From Magnetococcales bacterium (GTDB lineage: Bacteria > Pseudomonadota > Magnetococcia > Magnetococcales > JADFYX01), in NCBI GenBank assembly GCA_002753565.1, contig PEAM01000001.1:207621-271620 (forward strand): a stretch of DNA of 64,000 nt. The letters are read 5' to 3'. Below the pieces are notes generated by a model. That model worked only from the letters and a program-made list of their open reading frames with translations, had not been told where the DNA came from and did no database searches. Within the stretch, counting starts at the first letter, position 1. Each line of letters opens with the position of its first letter. The translations under genes and the position numbers were made by a program. Shown one piece after another: positions 19,599 through 28,581 of this stretch.

Positions 19599-19871
19599 TT
19601 AGCTGTAGGTTAAAGCGGCACGGTTGCTCCACAGTTGGTCAAATGTCACTCGACCGTTGGCAAACAGGGTGGCGGTAGAGCCATCGGCAAAGAGGGCGGT
19701 TCTCTGGATCAACCAGACGGGGTCCGATTCACTGCTGCCGGGGTCAGCGCTGCCCATATAGATATAGTCGGTGCTGTCAACGGTGGTGGAGTCGGTTCGG
19801 GTGGTGAGCAGATTTTTTCCACTCAGGAGGTTGTTGAGTTTGCTTTTGTCAATATGGATCGAGTGGGGCAT
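19599..19871 (-). CDS. Small protein at the end of the virion module
   Basis: 90 residues. The ATG has an excellent AAGGAG seven bases upstream. The sequence is rich in Ser, Thr, Asp and Ala with no membrane span or signal (YIYMGSADPGSSESDP; ALFADGSTATLFANGRVTFDQLW). It ends next to the module's terminator. I do not recognise a family. Position after the tail-tip gene suggests a small virion or fibre-associated protein, but this is inference only. Confidence 0.6.
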   Translation of the reverse strand: MPHSIHIDKSKLNNLLSGKNLLTTRTDSTTVDSTDYIYMGSADPGSSESDPVWLIQRTALFADGSTATLFANGRVTFDQLWSNRAALTYS

Positions 19872-19907
19872 GATACTCTCCTTGGGTTAGGTTAATAGGT
19901 AAAAAAA

Positions 19908-22217
19908 TTAGGGTTTGATTAGGGTTAGCCGAGAAATCTGGCTGTCGGGTTCAAGATGGTGATGCAGGGTTGTGAGCAGCCCTCTAAAACTTGCACCGTG
20001 GAGGGCGTCGTGAACCTCCACCAGTTGACCGGGGGCCAGGTCAGGTCGCCAGACGATGGTCAGCTCCACCTGCTGGCAGGTGGCTCCACGGTTCAGCTCC
20101 TGCTCTCCTCGAGCCAGCAGGGCCGATTGGCTGCTCAGCAGGTGCGAAACGATCTCTGCGCCTGGATGGCCGCCGTTATCCCGTTGGAGTGTGACGGTCT
20201 CATCCGCTAACGGTTGGCGGTAAGCATAACTGGAAAAGGCCACGGGAAAATTCGCCTCTCCGGCCAGTTGTGAGGGGGCCTGATAGTGATAACTCTGGCT
20301 GGTGGTGGTGGCGGTCAGGTGGAGTATGGCGGTGCCGGTGTCGGGGGTGGTCAGGGTGCGGCCATCGGCACTTAGATGGGGTGTGCCCAGATCTCTTCCC
20401 AACCAGGTATGGTGGTCGATACGGCGGATGGGCCGCTTGAGTTTGGCTTGGTTGGACTGGAGGAAAACCAGGTTTTCGGTCACCGTATAGCTGACCTCTC
20501 CCAGAGAGGTGACGCTTGCTGTCGAGGGGGTGAGAGGGGCCGGTTCCTGATTGGGTCCGGCGGTCAGGAGCAGATGGGCGGTATCGCCAGGTTGAAAATG
20601 GCTCTTGCCCCGATTGGGCCCTGCGACACGCTGATCCAGATGGATGGAGAGGTACCCTTCTGCCTGGTTGGGGTTGCGGTTATGGATGGTTATCTCATTG
20701 AACGGTTGCTGTGGCAGACTGCTGATTCGCATCTTGAGATTATCGGCTTGGTCGGTCAAAACATGGTTGGGCTGGCTGCTCTGCCAGTGGGGCAGGGACG
20801 GGGTGAAACGGGGCCGTGCCACCAAAGAGCCATCGGGCAGGCTGTTGATGACGCCGCCCACCGCACCCACAATGGTCTGGGCCATCTCCATGGGGGTCTG
20901 GCCCTGGCTCTGTAGCTTGTTGCTTGCGATGGACCAATCAACCATCTGCCACTCCAGGGGGGTGGAGAGCAGGGTCTCTACCGCTGTTTTGGCGGTGATA
21001 CTCTCTGACCACACCTTGTCAAACGGCAAGGCGTAAGGAGCGGCATCACGGGCAGCCGGGCTGATGGCGTTGATGACTCGAACCCCTTTTCCCGTCCCAT
21101 CACGGAGGGTGCTTTGTTGGTGGATGATCAGGTTGAATCTTGCTTGGCCCACCTCTAAAATAATCAATTCATCCAGGTTGAGAGCCTGCCCGGCCTGTTC
21201 GGGAGCCAGGGTCAGCTTAGCCTGCCAGCCAAAATGGTCCTGGCTGGCTTGAATCTCCAGTTCAACCGGGTTGATGGGCAGGCCGTTCAGGCGGATCTCC
21301 GGTTGAGAGCGCTGTAGCCAGAGCGGATCGGAAGAGAGATCCCAAAAGCCTTTTTTGGTACGGGAAACCGGGTTGTAGAGTCGTAGATCGAAGAGGTGTC
21401 GGCAGGCGCTCTGTTGGCTCTGAGTCTGGGTGAAAGGTTGGCGGTTGTGGTGGTTGAGGATCCGGCGCAGAGACCATTCGGCTCGATTGGTCTGGTGTAT
21501 GCGGTCATGGAGAGGTTGGCTTGAGTGACCAAGCAGCCATCTTTTCCAGCTCTGCCGATGCTCTTCTACCAAAACAACCGGGTAGGGTCGTGCACTGTCG
21601 GCAGCCAGAGAGAGGGGGTAGGTGAGGGTGCTCTGTCTGGCCAGGAGCAGGCCATAGGGGTGGCTGTGGTGATGGCCGACCGGCAGGCTGAAGGGGAGGG
21701 TGGCAGCATGGTGGACAAAGAGTCCGATGGCAGCCGGCTGTCTGCTCTCCCTGATCAGGGCCATGGCGAAAGGGTGGCTACTCTTGGCTTGAGCCATGGG
21801 GCCGGGAACAGTGAAGGTTCTTCCCGCCCCACCAATCCACCCCGACACCCCGTTCCAGGCCATCTCTTCGTGCCAGTCGGTGCCATCATCCGAAGAGGAG
21901 AGGGTAAAATCCTGCGGACATTGATAGCTGTTTCTCGGGAGAAAATAGATCTGCTTGATTGCCACATCCCCGGCGGAGAAGTCATACTGAATCCAGCAGG
22001 TTTCCGAAGGGCCGCCATTGCTCCAGTAGAGGCTGATATTGTTGTCGAAAAGCTTGTCGACCGAGCTGTTATTGTGGCTGGCTTGTGGGGTGCCACCATG
22101 ACAAAGGTCGATTCCCTGAGGGGTTCCGCGCAGCTCTACCTCATAGAAAGAGAGCAGATTATCGGCTCCGGAGGTGGATTGGGTGATGGTGATTCGCCAG
22201 TAACGGTGGGTAGCCAT
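19908..22217 (-). CDS. Discoidin-like domain fused to phage tail hub-like protein
   Basis: 769 residues. Residues about 5-140 resemble an F5/8 type C (discoidin) sugar-binding domain: RYWRITITQSTSGADNLLSFYEVEL, ending in WIQYDFSAGDVAIKQIYF. Residues about 250-770 look like a baseplate hub of the Mu gpP/gp44 kind: VELEIQASQDHFGWQAKLTL, the segment NKLQSQGQTPMEMAQTIVGA, SLVARPRF, and a C-terminal PGQLVEVHDALHGASFRG. The hub sits at the tail tip in contractile phages. A built-in carbohydrate-binding head would give host or surface recognition. It is the largest gene of the module, which otherwise lacks tube and sheath genes. Function is inferred from patterns, not from a close match. Confidence 0.55.
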   Translation of the reverse strand: MATHRYWRITITQSTSGADNLLSFYEVELRGTPQGIDLCHGGTPQASHNNSSVDKLFDNNISLYWSNGGPSETCWIQYDFSAGDVAIKQIYFLPRNSYQCPQDFTLSSSDDGTDWHEEMAWNGVSGWIGGAGRTFTVPGPMAQAKSSHPFAMALIRESRQPAAIGLFVHHAATLPFSLPVGHHHSHPYGLLLARQSTLTYPLSLAADSARPYPVVLVEEHRQSWKRWLLGHSSQPLHDRIHQTNRAEWSLRRILNHHNRQPFTQTQSQQSACRHLFDLRLYNPVSRTKKGFWDLSSDPLWLQRSQPEIRLNGLPINPVELEIQASQDHFGWQAKLTLAPEQAGQALNLDELIILEVGQARFNLIIHQQSTLRDGTGKGVRVINAISPAARDAAPYALPFDKVWSESITAKTAVETLLSTPLEWQMVDWSIASNKLQSQGQTPMEMAQTIVGAVGGVINSLPDGSLVARPRFTPSLPHWQSSQPNHVLTDQADNLKMRISSLPQQPFNEITIHNRNPNQAEGYLSIHLDQRVAGPNRGKSHFQPGDTAHLLLTAGPNQEPAPLTPSTASVTSLGEVSYTVTENLVFLQSNQAKLKRPIRRIDHHTWLGRDLGTPHLSADGRTLTTPDTGTAILHLTATTTSQSYHYQAPSQLAGEANFPVAFSSYAYRQPLADETVTLQRDNGGHPGAEIVSHLLSSQSALLARGEQELNRGATCQQVELTIVWRPDLAPGQLVEVHDALHGASFRGLLTTLHHHLEPDSQISRLTLIKP

Positions 22218-22218
22218 A

Positions 22219-23328
22219 TTATTTTTCCGGCAAGGGGTTGAAGATAAAGGAGGCGAAGTCCAAGACAGGACTTTCGACCAGCGTGGCCGTTTGGCCGCTG
22301 AGGGGGAGAGGCTCCCCGGTGCTGTAGGTAAAGTGGTCTCTATCCCACAGTAGTTCGCCGGTCAGGGAGAAGGTCTCTCCTGCCAGGCTGCCGCCAAACT
22401 CAGAGAGAGGCTGCTCCAGGTCGATCAAGCTTTCATCGGCTGAAATGGTGGGGAGTTGGGTCTGGAAACCGACATTGGATTGAATGGAAACAGCCGGCTC
22501 GCTCCATCTTCCCGGACAGGCTGAAACGGAGAGGGTGAGGGTGATGTTTTCAAACAGTGTGTAACGTCGGTCCAACAGGCTTTCCGGCGGCTCGGTGGGT
22601 TGTGTCACCCCGGCCGGATATTGCCAGGGGGCCGTGACGGTTCCTCCGCTACAGATATCTCGAATATCAAAAGTGCCATGCCAGCCGGAAAGGTCCGCTT
22701 TGGGGTGCCAGATAATACCCAGTACGGGAAAGAGAAAAGCCAACAGCGCCTGGCCACCGACCATCTCCAGAGTAGCCTGAAAGGGGACTGAGCTGGAGAG
22801 GGTTGTCTGCTGCTCGGTCCGGGTTGGCGTCGGATGGTTGAACTGAGTCACTTGATGCCAATAGGGGAAGGTGAGATCCCAGGTTCCCGGTCCAATCAGG
22901 GCGGAGGTCGCCCCTGAATGGTAGACACGATGATAACCGGTCTCCAAGGTTTTTGATCCACTGGTTCGAAGATAACAGCGGAGGTTCTCCCTCCCCATAT
23001 CGAAGCGGCTCTGCAGCAGCAGTCGATCCAGCTCCAGCAGGTAGTAGCCCAACTCAAAATGAAAACGGACCACCAGCCCCTCCGCCCCTTCGAAGTAATC
23101 CAGGGGTTGGTTGGGGTTGGACCGCCGGCTCTGGCCGCTAAAGAGAAAAAGACCCAGGGGGGTGTAGAGGGTCAGGGTGATGGTCTCATCCAGATCGGGG
23201 GAGAAGGTCACCCCATCGTCCCGCGTGAGTTGAAACTTGAAGCGGGCCATCTGACCAAACTGAATGGCCACAATGCGGCCAAAGGGTCCGGGGGCTTTGA
23301 AGGGAGGGGATGAGGGGAGTATCGTCAT
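22219..23328 (-). CDS. Virion module protein of unknown function
   Basis: 369 residues with no signal peptide and few charged clusters. The sequence is beta-rich, with many aromatic residues and repeated short strands (FKFQLTRDDGVTFSPDLDET, LYTPLGLFLFSG). The stop is one base before the ATG of the hub fusion, and the start is 5 bp after the upstream stop, so it is firmly in the operon. I do not recognise a family. A baseplate or tail-tip building block is the likely class from position. Confidence 0.55.
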   Translation of the reverse strand: MTILPSSPPFKAPGPFGRIVAIQFGQMARFKFQLTRDDGVTFSPDLDETITLTLYTPLGLFLFSGQSRRSNPNQPLDYFEGAEGLVVRFHFELGYYLLELDRLLLQSRFDMGRENLRCYLRTSGSKTLETGYHRVYHSGATSALIGPGTWDLTFPYWHQVTQFNHPTPTRTEQQTTLSSSVPFQATLEMVGGQALLAFLFPVLGIIWHPKADLSGWHGTFDIRDICSGGTVTAPWQYPAGVTQPTEPPESLLDRRYTLFENITLTLSVSACPGRWSEPAVSIQSNVGFQTQLPTISADESLIDLEQPLSEFGGSLAGETFSLTGELLWDRDHFTYSTGEPLPLSGQTATLVESPVLDFASFIFNPLPEK

Positions 23329-23333
23329 TTTCT

Positions 23334-24410
23334 TTATTGGCTGAATCGAAAGGTGATTTCAGGAAGATAGGGGTGGGCATCCCACCCTTCACAGGTCGGC
23401 TCTCCATTGGCTGGGGTCAGCTGCATGGTGAGTGAAACGGGTCGCTCGACATCGATATAGACATCCGCATCATCCTGGTTATAGATCCGTTCAACCTGAG
23501 TTTGGCGATCGGTTTCCACGTAGTGCAGGGGGGTGTCACGATTGGCCGATGCGACACACTCACTGATGGCCAGGTAGTCGTTGGGGGTGATGGTTTGGCT
23601 GCCACCGGTTATCTGTTGCCAACATTTTTTCCAGCAGGGGTCCAGATCCTCCAAAAGCGGGAGGAGATCAAAGGGTGGCGGGGCTGGTTCATTGGCATAG
23701 CCCCGTTTTCCCACCGACCCTTCGGGCCAGAACTGGCGTTGAAAAGAGAGCTGGGTGGCGTGCCCCTCTGCCAGGGCGATGACATGGACTGGAGGAATGT
23801 CACTATCGCGAATATTGCCCGCAAGCCAGGCCAGCTTCATCTCTCGGAAACGGTCCGGATCCATCTGCTCCTCTCCCATGTCATAGCGCACCTCGAACAG
23901 AGAAAATTCCGGGCTGTATTGGACTACAAGTGCGCCGGTAACCGCTTCGGTGTGGTAAAAAAGGCCTTGATCGGGCAGAAAGACCGGTGGAGAGACCTCG
24001 TGCCCCTCTCTGTTGAAGAAGCGGGTTTTGTCCACCACCTCCACACTCAGTTCATCATAGGTAAAACGGAGAGATTGGCTATTTCTGTTGGTCCAGGTCA
24101 GGGTTTCGGTCCGCCGAGCGGTTCGACGGCCCAGAGCGGTGGCTTCCCCCGTATGGACGCTTAGTCGAGCGGTCTCGGCCAGTTGCCGTGAGCAGTAGAG
24201 ACGCAACCTGCGGGTACCCCGATGGGTCATTCTCAAGCTGGTCTCGACCTGATCACCGTAGTGGTCCGGGCTTCGGCTCCAGATTCCCACCAGCTTGGGC
24301 TTGACCAGAATCGGTGAAGCCCCCAAATCATCTCCCGCCATCAGGGTGAAGGGGGATTGTCTCTGCTGACTGAGAAAATCCAGGGTCAGTCCGGCCTGCA
24401 ACTCGCTCAT
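23334..24410 (-). CDS. Virion module protein of unknown function
   Basis: 358 residues. The ATG overlaps the stop of the upstream gene in an ATGA (24407-24410), so translation is coupled. The N-terminal half is beta-rich with alternating Arg/Thr strands (SLRMTHRGTRRLRLYCSR). The middle has FLPDQGLFYHTEAVTGALVVQY. The C-terminal third carries several Cys (DPCWKKCWQQI, SECVAS). No known family is recognised. The order between a possible tail-tube-like protein and the hub fusion suggests a baseplate or fibre component. Confidence 0.55.
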   Translation of the reverse strand: MSELQAGLTLDFLSQQRQSPFTLMAGDDLGASPILVKPKLVGIWSRSPDHYGDQVETSLRMTHRGTRRLRLYCSRQLAETARLSVHTGEATALGRRTARRTETLTWTNRNSQSLRFTYDELSVEVVDKTRFFNREGHEVSPPVFLPDQGLFYHTEAVTGALVVQYSPEFSLFEVRYDMGEEQMDPDRFREMKLAWLAGNIRDSDIPPVHVIALAEGHATQLSFQRQFWPEGSVGKRGYANEPAPPPFDLLPLLEDLDPCWKKCWQQITGGSQTITPNDYLAISECVASANRDTPLHYVETDRQTQVERIYNQDDADVYIDVERPVSLTMQLTPANGEPTCEGWDAHPYLPEITFRFSQ

Positions 24411-25438
24411 TCACTCTCTCCACTGATGGCAATCACCACCTTGTTGCCGGAGAGGCTGTCGGCCCCGGCGGGAACGGTACGTTTTTCCCAGATGGCCATA
24501 GCCGCCGGGTGGGTTTTGAAGGTAAGGGTATCCCCGGATGCCCAGGTGCCCCCCCAGGGGGGGGTGCCATCGGTAAGGGTAAAATAGGGTTTGGCAAAGG
24601 TGCTGTTGTTGGGAGAAAAATCACCACCACCAATCGAGCCGCTACCCACATTGCCCACCGTATTGCCGGAGCAGGTAAAGTTGCTGGCGTCTGAGAAGGT
24701 GACGATCCAGGTCTGCTCGATGGTGCCGATATGGTCGGTAATCGGTGGGTTGGCGCTCTCGTCATAGCTACCGGCCACCGACGACTCTCCCCATCCATCG
24801 ACGCTGGCTTCAATGTTGGCAGCCTCCAGAACAGAGGCCACTTTGGTCGAGCCGCTCAGATAACTGTTGGCCAGTGCCACCCCAGAGGCCAGGGTCAGGG
24901 TTGCCTGATCCCCATTCCAAGAGACGCCCCCCGTGGCAGCCAGGCGGAGAAACTCACTGTTGCCAGACGGATCGTCGATGCTGGTCTGGTTGGAGATGCG
25001 GATCAGGTCACCGTTTTGGAAGATGGCATGGCCTGCGGCACTGTTTCCCGGTTCCACATTCACCGTGATACCGGTATCCAGAGCCGCCACATTGGCATCG
25101 AGGGTTCCAGCCCCGTAAAAACGGGTATAATCATCGGCATCCCCCTGGGTATCGGTCTGGGTGCCGCTCATCAGAACAATGCTGTCGTCACCGGGGGTTT
25201 GGGTCTCGATAAAAAGCTTGGGGTCGATGAGGGTCAGATCGTCATCGTTGGCAACCTTGATAAAACTTTTTCGATACTTGATGGAGCCCGCCGTCCGCTC
25301 CACCTGGGGGACGTCGGGCCAGACATTGTTCTTGACGCCATCGGGAATTTCGCTGTTTGAAAGGGTGCCGCCATTGGTGGCAGTGTCGTTGATCAGGGCA
25401 GGTTTATACCATTTGATTTCGCTTGTTTGAATGGCCAT
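24407..25438 (-). CDS. Virion module protein, possible tail or spike structural protein
   Basis: 343 residues from the ATG at 25438 (MAIQTSEIKW), which has AAGGAAG nine bases upstream. A start at 25474 would overlap the upstream gene and has no ribosome site. The protein is rich in Gly, Ser, Thr, Asn and Asp and poor in Lys, like beta-structured virion proteins (GNVGSGSIGGGDFSPNNSTF; GTPPWGGTWASGDTLTF). The WKP-x-x-INDTATNGG opening resembles proteins encoded in Mu-like tail regions. It is neither a sheath nor a tape measure by length and composition. Exact role unknown. Confidence 0.55.
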   Translation of the reverse strand: MAIQTSEIKWYKPALINDTATNGGTLSNSEIPDGVKNNVWPDVPQVERTAGSIKYRKSFIKVANDDDLTLIDPKLFIETQTPGDDSIVLMSGTQTDTQGDADDYTRFYGAGTLDANVAALDTGITVNVEPGNSAAGHAIFQNGDLIRISNQTSIDDPSGNSEFLRLAATGGVSWNGDQATLTLASGVALANSYLSGSTKVASVLEAANIEASVDGWGESSVAGSYDESANPPITDHIGTIEQTWIVTFSDASNFTCSGNTVGNVGSGSIGGGDFSPNNSTFAKPYFTLTDGTPPWGGTWASGDTLTFKTHPAAMAIWEKRTVPAGADSLSGNKVVIAISGESE

Positions 25439-25451
25439 GGGTGTCACTTCC

Positions 25452-25832
25452 TTAGGAAACGGGGTTGGATACAATTCCGGTCAGTCGGATGGTGCCGACA
25501 AATTGGGTGTGGTGAGGCCACACAGGGGTTAAATCCAGGGCTGGGGGTTGGTGATGGCGAAAACCGACATTCAGGGTCACCTCCTCCCAGACCAGAGGGT
25601 AGATGGCACCCGCCTGGGCTGCCATCTCCAGCAAGGCTTCCGTCGTGGTGTGGCTCAACCAGGTGGTCTCTTTGCTTGCTGTCAGGGTGATGGGGGTTCC
25701 ACCCCCCTGACGGTGAAAGGCCACCGGCGTGCCAGCCAAGGTCTGGACCACCGTCTGGGCCACCGGAGAGACCGCATAACGATCAATCCACTGCAGGGAG
25801 TCGGGTAAAAGAAGCTCTCCGAGTTTTTTCAT
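25452..25832 (-). CDS. Small virion module protein of unknown function
   Basis: 126 residues, no signal peptide. It opens with MKKLGELLLPDSLQWIDRY and contains WEEVTLNVGFRHHQPPALDL. AGGAG lies twelve bases before the ATG, a rather long spacing. It stands between the gp37-like gene and the Gly-rich structural gene, the place where Mu-like phages carry small head-tail connector or tail-completion genes. I do not recognise it. Confidence 0.5.
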   Translation of the reverse strand: MKKLGELLLPDSLQWIDRYAVSPVAQTVVQTLAGTPVAFHRQGGGTPITLTASKETTWLSHTTTEALLEMAAQAGAIYPLVWEEVTLNVGFRHHQPPALDLTPVWPHHTQFVGTIRLTGIVSNPVS

Positions 25833-25858
25833 CTGATTTTCAATCTCCTAAATGGCTG

Positions 25859-26290
25859 CTAAAGGCCCCGTAAGATCAGACGGGTGCTTACCCGCAACGG
25901 GTAGAATCCATAACCATTGTGATAGAGTGGCCCAGACACTTTTTTGAAGGTAAGAGGCCCATACTCTGCGCCGGGTTGCCAGCCGATCAGGGTTTCACAA
26001 AGTTGGATCAACAGCGGCCCGGACATTGCCCGCTCCTCCGAGCCGGAGACTGTCTCTCGACCGGTACGCACAACGGTAATCAACAGCCACTGTTGGTCGA
26101 TGGCCTGTTCCTGGCCAGCCCCTAAAAAGGGCTCCTGTCCGTCATACACCAGATAGAGTGCCGGAACCGGGCCGGGTTGATCCTGCAGAGCCTTCTGGCT
26201 GCGAGCGGTGGTGATTAGCCTGAAGGCTCCCTGAAGGGTTTGCAGTCGGTCTAGCAGGAGCGACTCGGCAGAAAAAAAATCATCCATCAT
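25859..26290 (-). CDS. Phage gp37-like (DUF1834-like) protein
   Basis: 143 residues. AGGAG precedes two ATGs in a row; the second, at 26287, has the better spacing. The N-terminal helix (LLLDRLQTLQGAFRLITTA) and the later segment ERAMSGPLLIQLCETLIGWQPG, then a closing strand VSTRLILRGL, fit the gp37/DUF1834 family. In Mu-like phages this gene follows gp36 and gives a tail-terminator or connector protein. The order here (capsid, gp35-like, gp36-like, this gene) is the same, which supports the call. Confidence 0.6.
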   Translation of the reverse strand: MMDDFFSAESLLLDRLQTLQGAFRLITTARSQKALQDQPGPVPALYLVYDGQEPFLGAGQEQAIDQQWLLITVVRTGRETVSGSEERAMSGPLLIQLCETLIGWQPGAEYGPLTFKKVSGPLYHNGYGFYPLRVSTRLILRGL

Positions 26291-26296
26291 TTTCTC

Positions 26297-26815
26297 CTAC
26301 CGGCTGATAAATTGGTTGAGGGTTGGGCGATCAAAAACCGGACTGCCGGCCTCAAAGTCGACCAAGCCAGCCCCAACCCCCCCTTGGGTTGTCAAAGAGC
26401 TGCCCAAATGGGCCTGACCACTGGCCAGATCTCGCAGCCAGCTCAGGGTCAGGGTGTAGCGCTGTTCAACCTCAGGCGGGACGCCATCGTCATAAAGAAG
26501 TCGACGTGCCATGGCGCCACAAGCCCGTGGCAGGGGGCTGGACTGAACCATCTCTGGGGCAATGGGTAGGGAAAAACGGTGACCCAGATAGGATTCAATC
26601 AACTGGCTGGACTCCTCCAAAGCGATGGTCATCCGATTGAGGGCGGCATCGGCAGCGGTAGTCTCTTCCTCTGAAAAACCGCTCCGATCCTCCTCTGCCA
26701 GTGTCAGGCGAAGCAGCTGGGCCGAAACCAGAGCCAGATCGTCTGGGGTGGCAATTTGAGCCATCTCTTTGGCTCCGTACCAGTCGAGGAGATGGTGTGG
26801 TGCGGCAAAGCTCAT
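26297..26815 (-). CDS. Phage gp36-like (DUF1320-like) protein
   Basis: 172 residues from the ATG at 26815, which has AAAGGAG upstream and overlaps the stop of the preceding gene (ATGA); a start at 26845 is less likely. The sequence is helical, with ALNRMTIALEESSQLIESYLGHRFSLP, then CGAMARRLLYDD and RYTLTLSWLRDLASGQ. That is the usual signature of DUF1320 gp36: the segment IESYL--RF-LP followed by A-RLLY and LR-LA-G. The protein is a head completion or head-tail connector factor in Mu-like phages. Confidence 0.75.
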   Translation of the reverse strand: MSFAAPHHLLDWYGAKEMAQIATPDDLALVSAQLLRLTLAEEDRSGFSEEETTAADAALNRMTIALEESSQLIESYLGHRFSLPIAPEMVQSSPLPRACGAMARRLLYDDGVPPEVEQRYTLTLSWLRDLASGQAHLGSSLTTQGGVGAGLVDFEAGSPVFDRPTLNQFISR

Positions 26816-27147
26816 GGGTTTTTCTCCTTTATCCATTGTGTCCAAAGCCGATTGCGTTCCGAGGCCGAGACCCTGCGCCCCATCAGGGTTGTCAGGGTCT
26901 CGGTGCGGGGTAGGCCGGTCCGGGTCCAGTGGTTGGGGTTGTTCGGTTCCAGTTGGTGCAGGAGCTTCCCCAGGGGGGCGTCTGGTGGGTTATGCCCAGT
27001 CCCCCCTTCCTCCTGTACGGGTGGCTCTCCCAGGGCGGCTACCCGCAGCAGAGCAGCCCCCTGGTCTGGTCCCATCTCAACCACGGCACCGGGGGCAAAC
27101 CGTTTGCCGTCGTGGTGCAGTGGGGTGAGTACGGTAAACCGTGCCAT
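26812..27147 (-). CDS. Phage gp35-like small protein
   Basis: 111 residues. The N-terminal half (FTVLTPLHHDGKRFAPGAVVEMG) is a small beta domain seen in Mu-like gp35 proteins and relatives; the C-terminal half (RTETLTTLMGRRVSASERNRLWTQW) is helical and may bind DNA or the shell. It lies between the major capsid gene and gp36-like gene, as gp35 does in Mu. Both neighbours are close: the stop overlaps the next ATG, and the ATG is 5 bp after the capsid stop. Confidence 0.6.
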   Translation of the reverse strand: MARFTVLTPLHHDGKRFAPGAVVEMGPDQGAALLRVAALGEPPVQEEGGTGHNPPDAPLGKLLHQLEPNNPNHWTRTGLPRTETLTTLMGRRVSASERNRLWTQWIKEKNP

Positions 27148-27152
27148 GGGTG

Positions 27153-28079
27153 TTAAGCCGGATTTTGGATCAGGTAGCCGGAGAGGATGCCCGTCAAAAC
27201 AGGGATACGCTCGTAGGTGACCGGGAATATCCAGCTTTTGGCGTTATTTTCGTAGTAAGGCTTCTCCACCAGCGGATGGCCATCCATGGTATAGGTGTAA
27301 CCAAAGGAGGGGTCCTCCATACCCGAGGGCGAGCTGGGAACATAGGCTAAAATGGCGTTGTTGCCCCAGATGTCGATATCGTTACCCTCATCGTCAAAGG
27401 CAACCGCCTTGCCGACCACCACCTGCTCCAGATCCAGCAAGGCGGCGAGCATGTCCGGGGTGACGGACTCTCGGCTGGTATATTTGAACCGCTCGATGAT
27501 GGTGGGGTGGTTTTTCAAGGCGTTGAAGGCTTGAGAGGAGAGGGCCAGGGTGTTGGGATTGATACCCACCGAGGTGCGGACCGACTCTTTGCCCACATTG
27601 ATGGCCTGGGTTGGGTCGGAGGCACCATCGCTCCACTGGTCGCTGCCGGAGAGGGCTACTTTGTGGTCACCATCATAGTTGTTGGTGTCGGTAGCCAGTT
27701 GAGCCTGTTCATACTCCAGGGTCAGGGAGAGGGCACGCAAGGTGTTGTTGATGGCACGACCACCCAGGTCGATTCCGGGAGCGTGGGCGGCATCTCGAAG
27801 ATATTCACGGGGTATTTGACCCTCTAGGGAGTCCTGAACCAGGGCAAAACTTTTCCCCAGATGGCCAAACCGAATCCGTTTGGTGGCGGCACCGGGGGCA
27901 CGGCGGGCTTGATAGAGCTTGAAGCTCTCTTTGCCAAACTCCAACACCTGACCACCGGAAACCGGTACCGATACCCGTGGAAACAGGGTGTGTCCAATAT
28001 GTTCGGAGTGGCGATAACCTTGAGCAATTTCCGTGAGAACCGGATCGATGACCCGTACTTGACTGGCTGACATAGACAT
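27153..28079 (-). CDS. Major capsid protein-like
   Basis: 308 residues, the length of Mu-type and related HK97-fold shell proteins. It opens with VRVIDPVLTEIAQGYRHSE and HTLFPRVSVPVSGGQVLEFG, typical of major capsid proteins in this gene order. The middle has LSLTLEYEQAQLATD and SSQAFNALKNHPTIIERFKYT, the spine helix and A-domain pattern; the end is WIFPVTYERIPVLTGILSGYLI. AAGGAT is nine bases before the ATG. It stands directly after the decoration gene and before gp35/gp36-like genes. Intact and full length, so shells could be built. Confidence 0.8.
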   Translation of the reverse strand: MSMSASQVRVIDPVLTEIAQGYRHSEHIGHTLFPRVSVPVSGGQVLEFGKESFKLYQARRAPGAATKRIRFGHLGKSFALVQDSLEGQIPREYLRDAAHAPGIDLGGRAINNTLRALSLTLEYEQAQLATDTNNYDGDHKVALSGSDQWSDGASDPTQAINVGKESVRTSVGINPNTLALSSQAFNALKNHPTIIERFKYTSRESVTPDMLAALLDLEQVVVGKAVAFDDEGNDIDIWGNNAILAYVPSSPSGMEDPSFGYTYTMDGHPLVEKPYYENNAKSWIFPVTYERIPVLTGILSGYLIQNPA

Positions 28080-28128
28080 GTTCCATTATCCTTATTCAAA
28101 TAAAAAGTTGGTATTAAAAAGGGTTCTT

Positions 28129-28545
28129 TTAACGACGAAGCAGCACTTCAATCCTTTTTCCGGCGGAGGCCGCCCCCTGCAGGGCATCGGCAAAGACAAA
28201 TTCCGGCAGGTCACCCCCCTCCAGAATGGCTCCGTCGGCAGCGGAGCTGCTGACCGCTACAGCACCGCTGGAAATCCCCAGGGTTGTGGCTGGAATCACC
28301 CGGCCCTGACTATCCGTCATCAAAGAGTCCCCTACAGCGATGCTGGCGCCAGACTCGATAATGGCGGTTCCGTGGGTAATGACCGCAACCGAACCGCCAT
28401 CGTCAGCCTGGCTGAGGGTGGCTCCGGCCACTTTTTGCCCTTGGCTGGTTGCCTGGGCACCGTCAAAACCGATGGCTCGATGGCTGGATACGGTCCCGCT
28501 GGCTGTGAGGGTCAAGGTGAGTACAGAGATATTTTGTTGGCTCAT
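28129..28545 (-). CDS. Capsid decoration/cement protein (DUF2190-like)
   Basis: 138 residues, with AAGGATC before the ATG. The sequence is rich in Ala, Gly, Ser and Val with the pattern VAVITHGTAIIESGASIAVG and LMTDSQGRVIPATT, as in small DUF2190-type head decoration proteins. Such proteins bind to the outer face of the shell and stabilise it after expansion. Its place between protease/scaffold and major capsid is the normal one. Confidence 0.7.
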   Translation of the reverse strand: MSQQNISVLTLTLTASGTVSSHRAIGFDGAQATSQGQKVAGATLSQADDGGSVAVITHGTAIIESGASIAVGDSLMTDSQGRVIPATTLGISSGAVAVSSSAADGAILEGGDLPEFVFADALQGAASAGKRIEVLLRR

Positions 28546-28581
28546 GGTCTGATCCTTAAATGGTGAGGTAGATGGTTTGGC

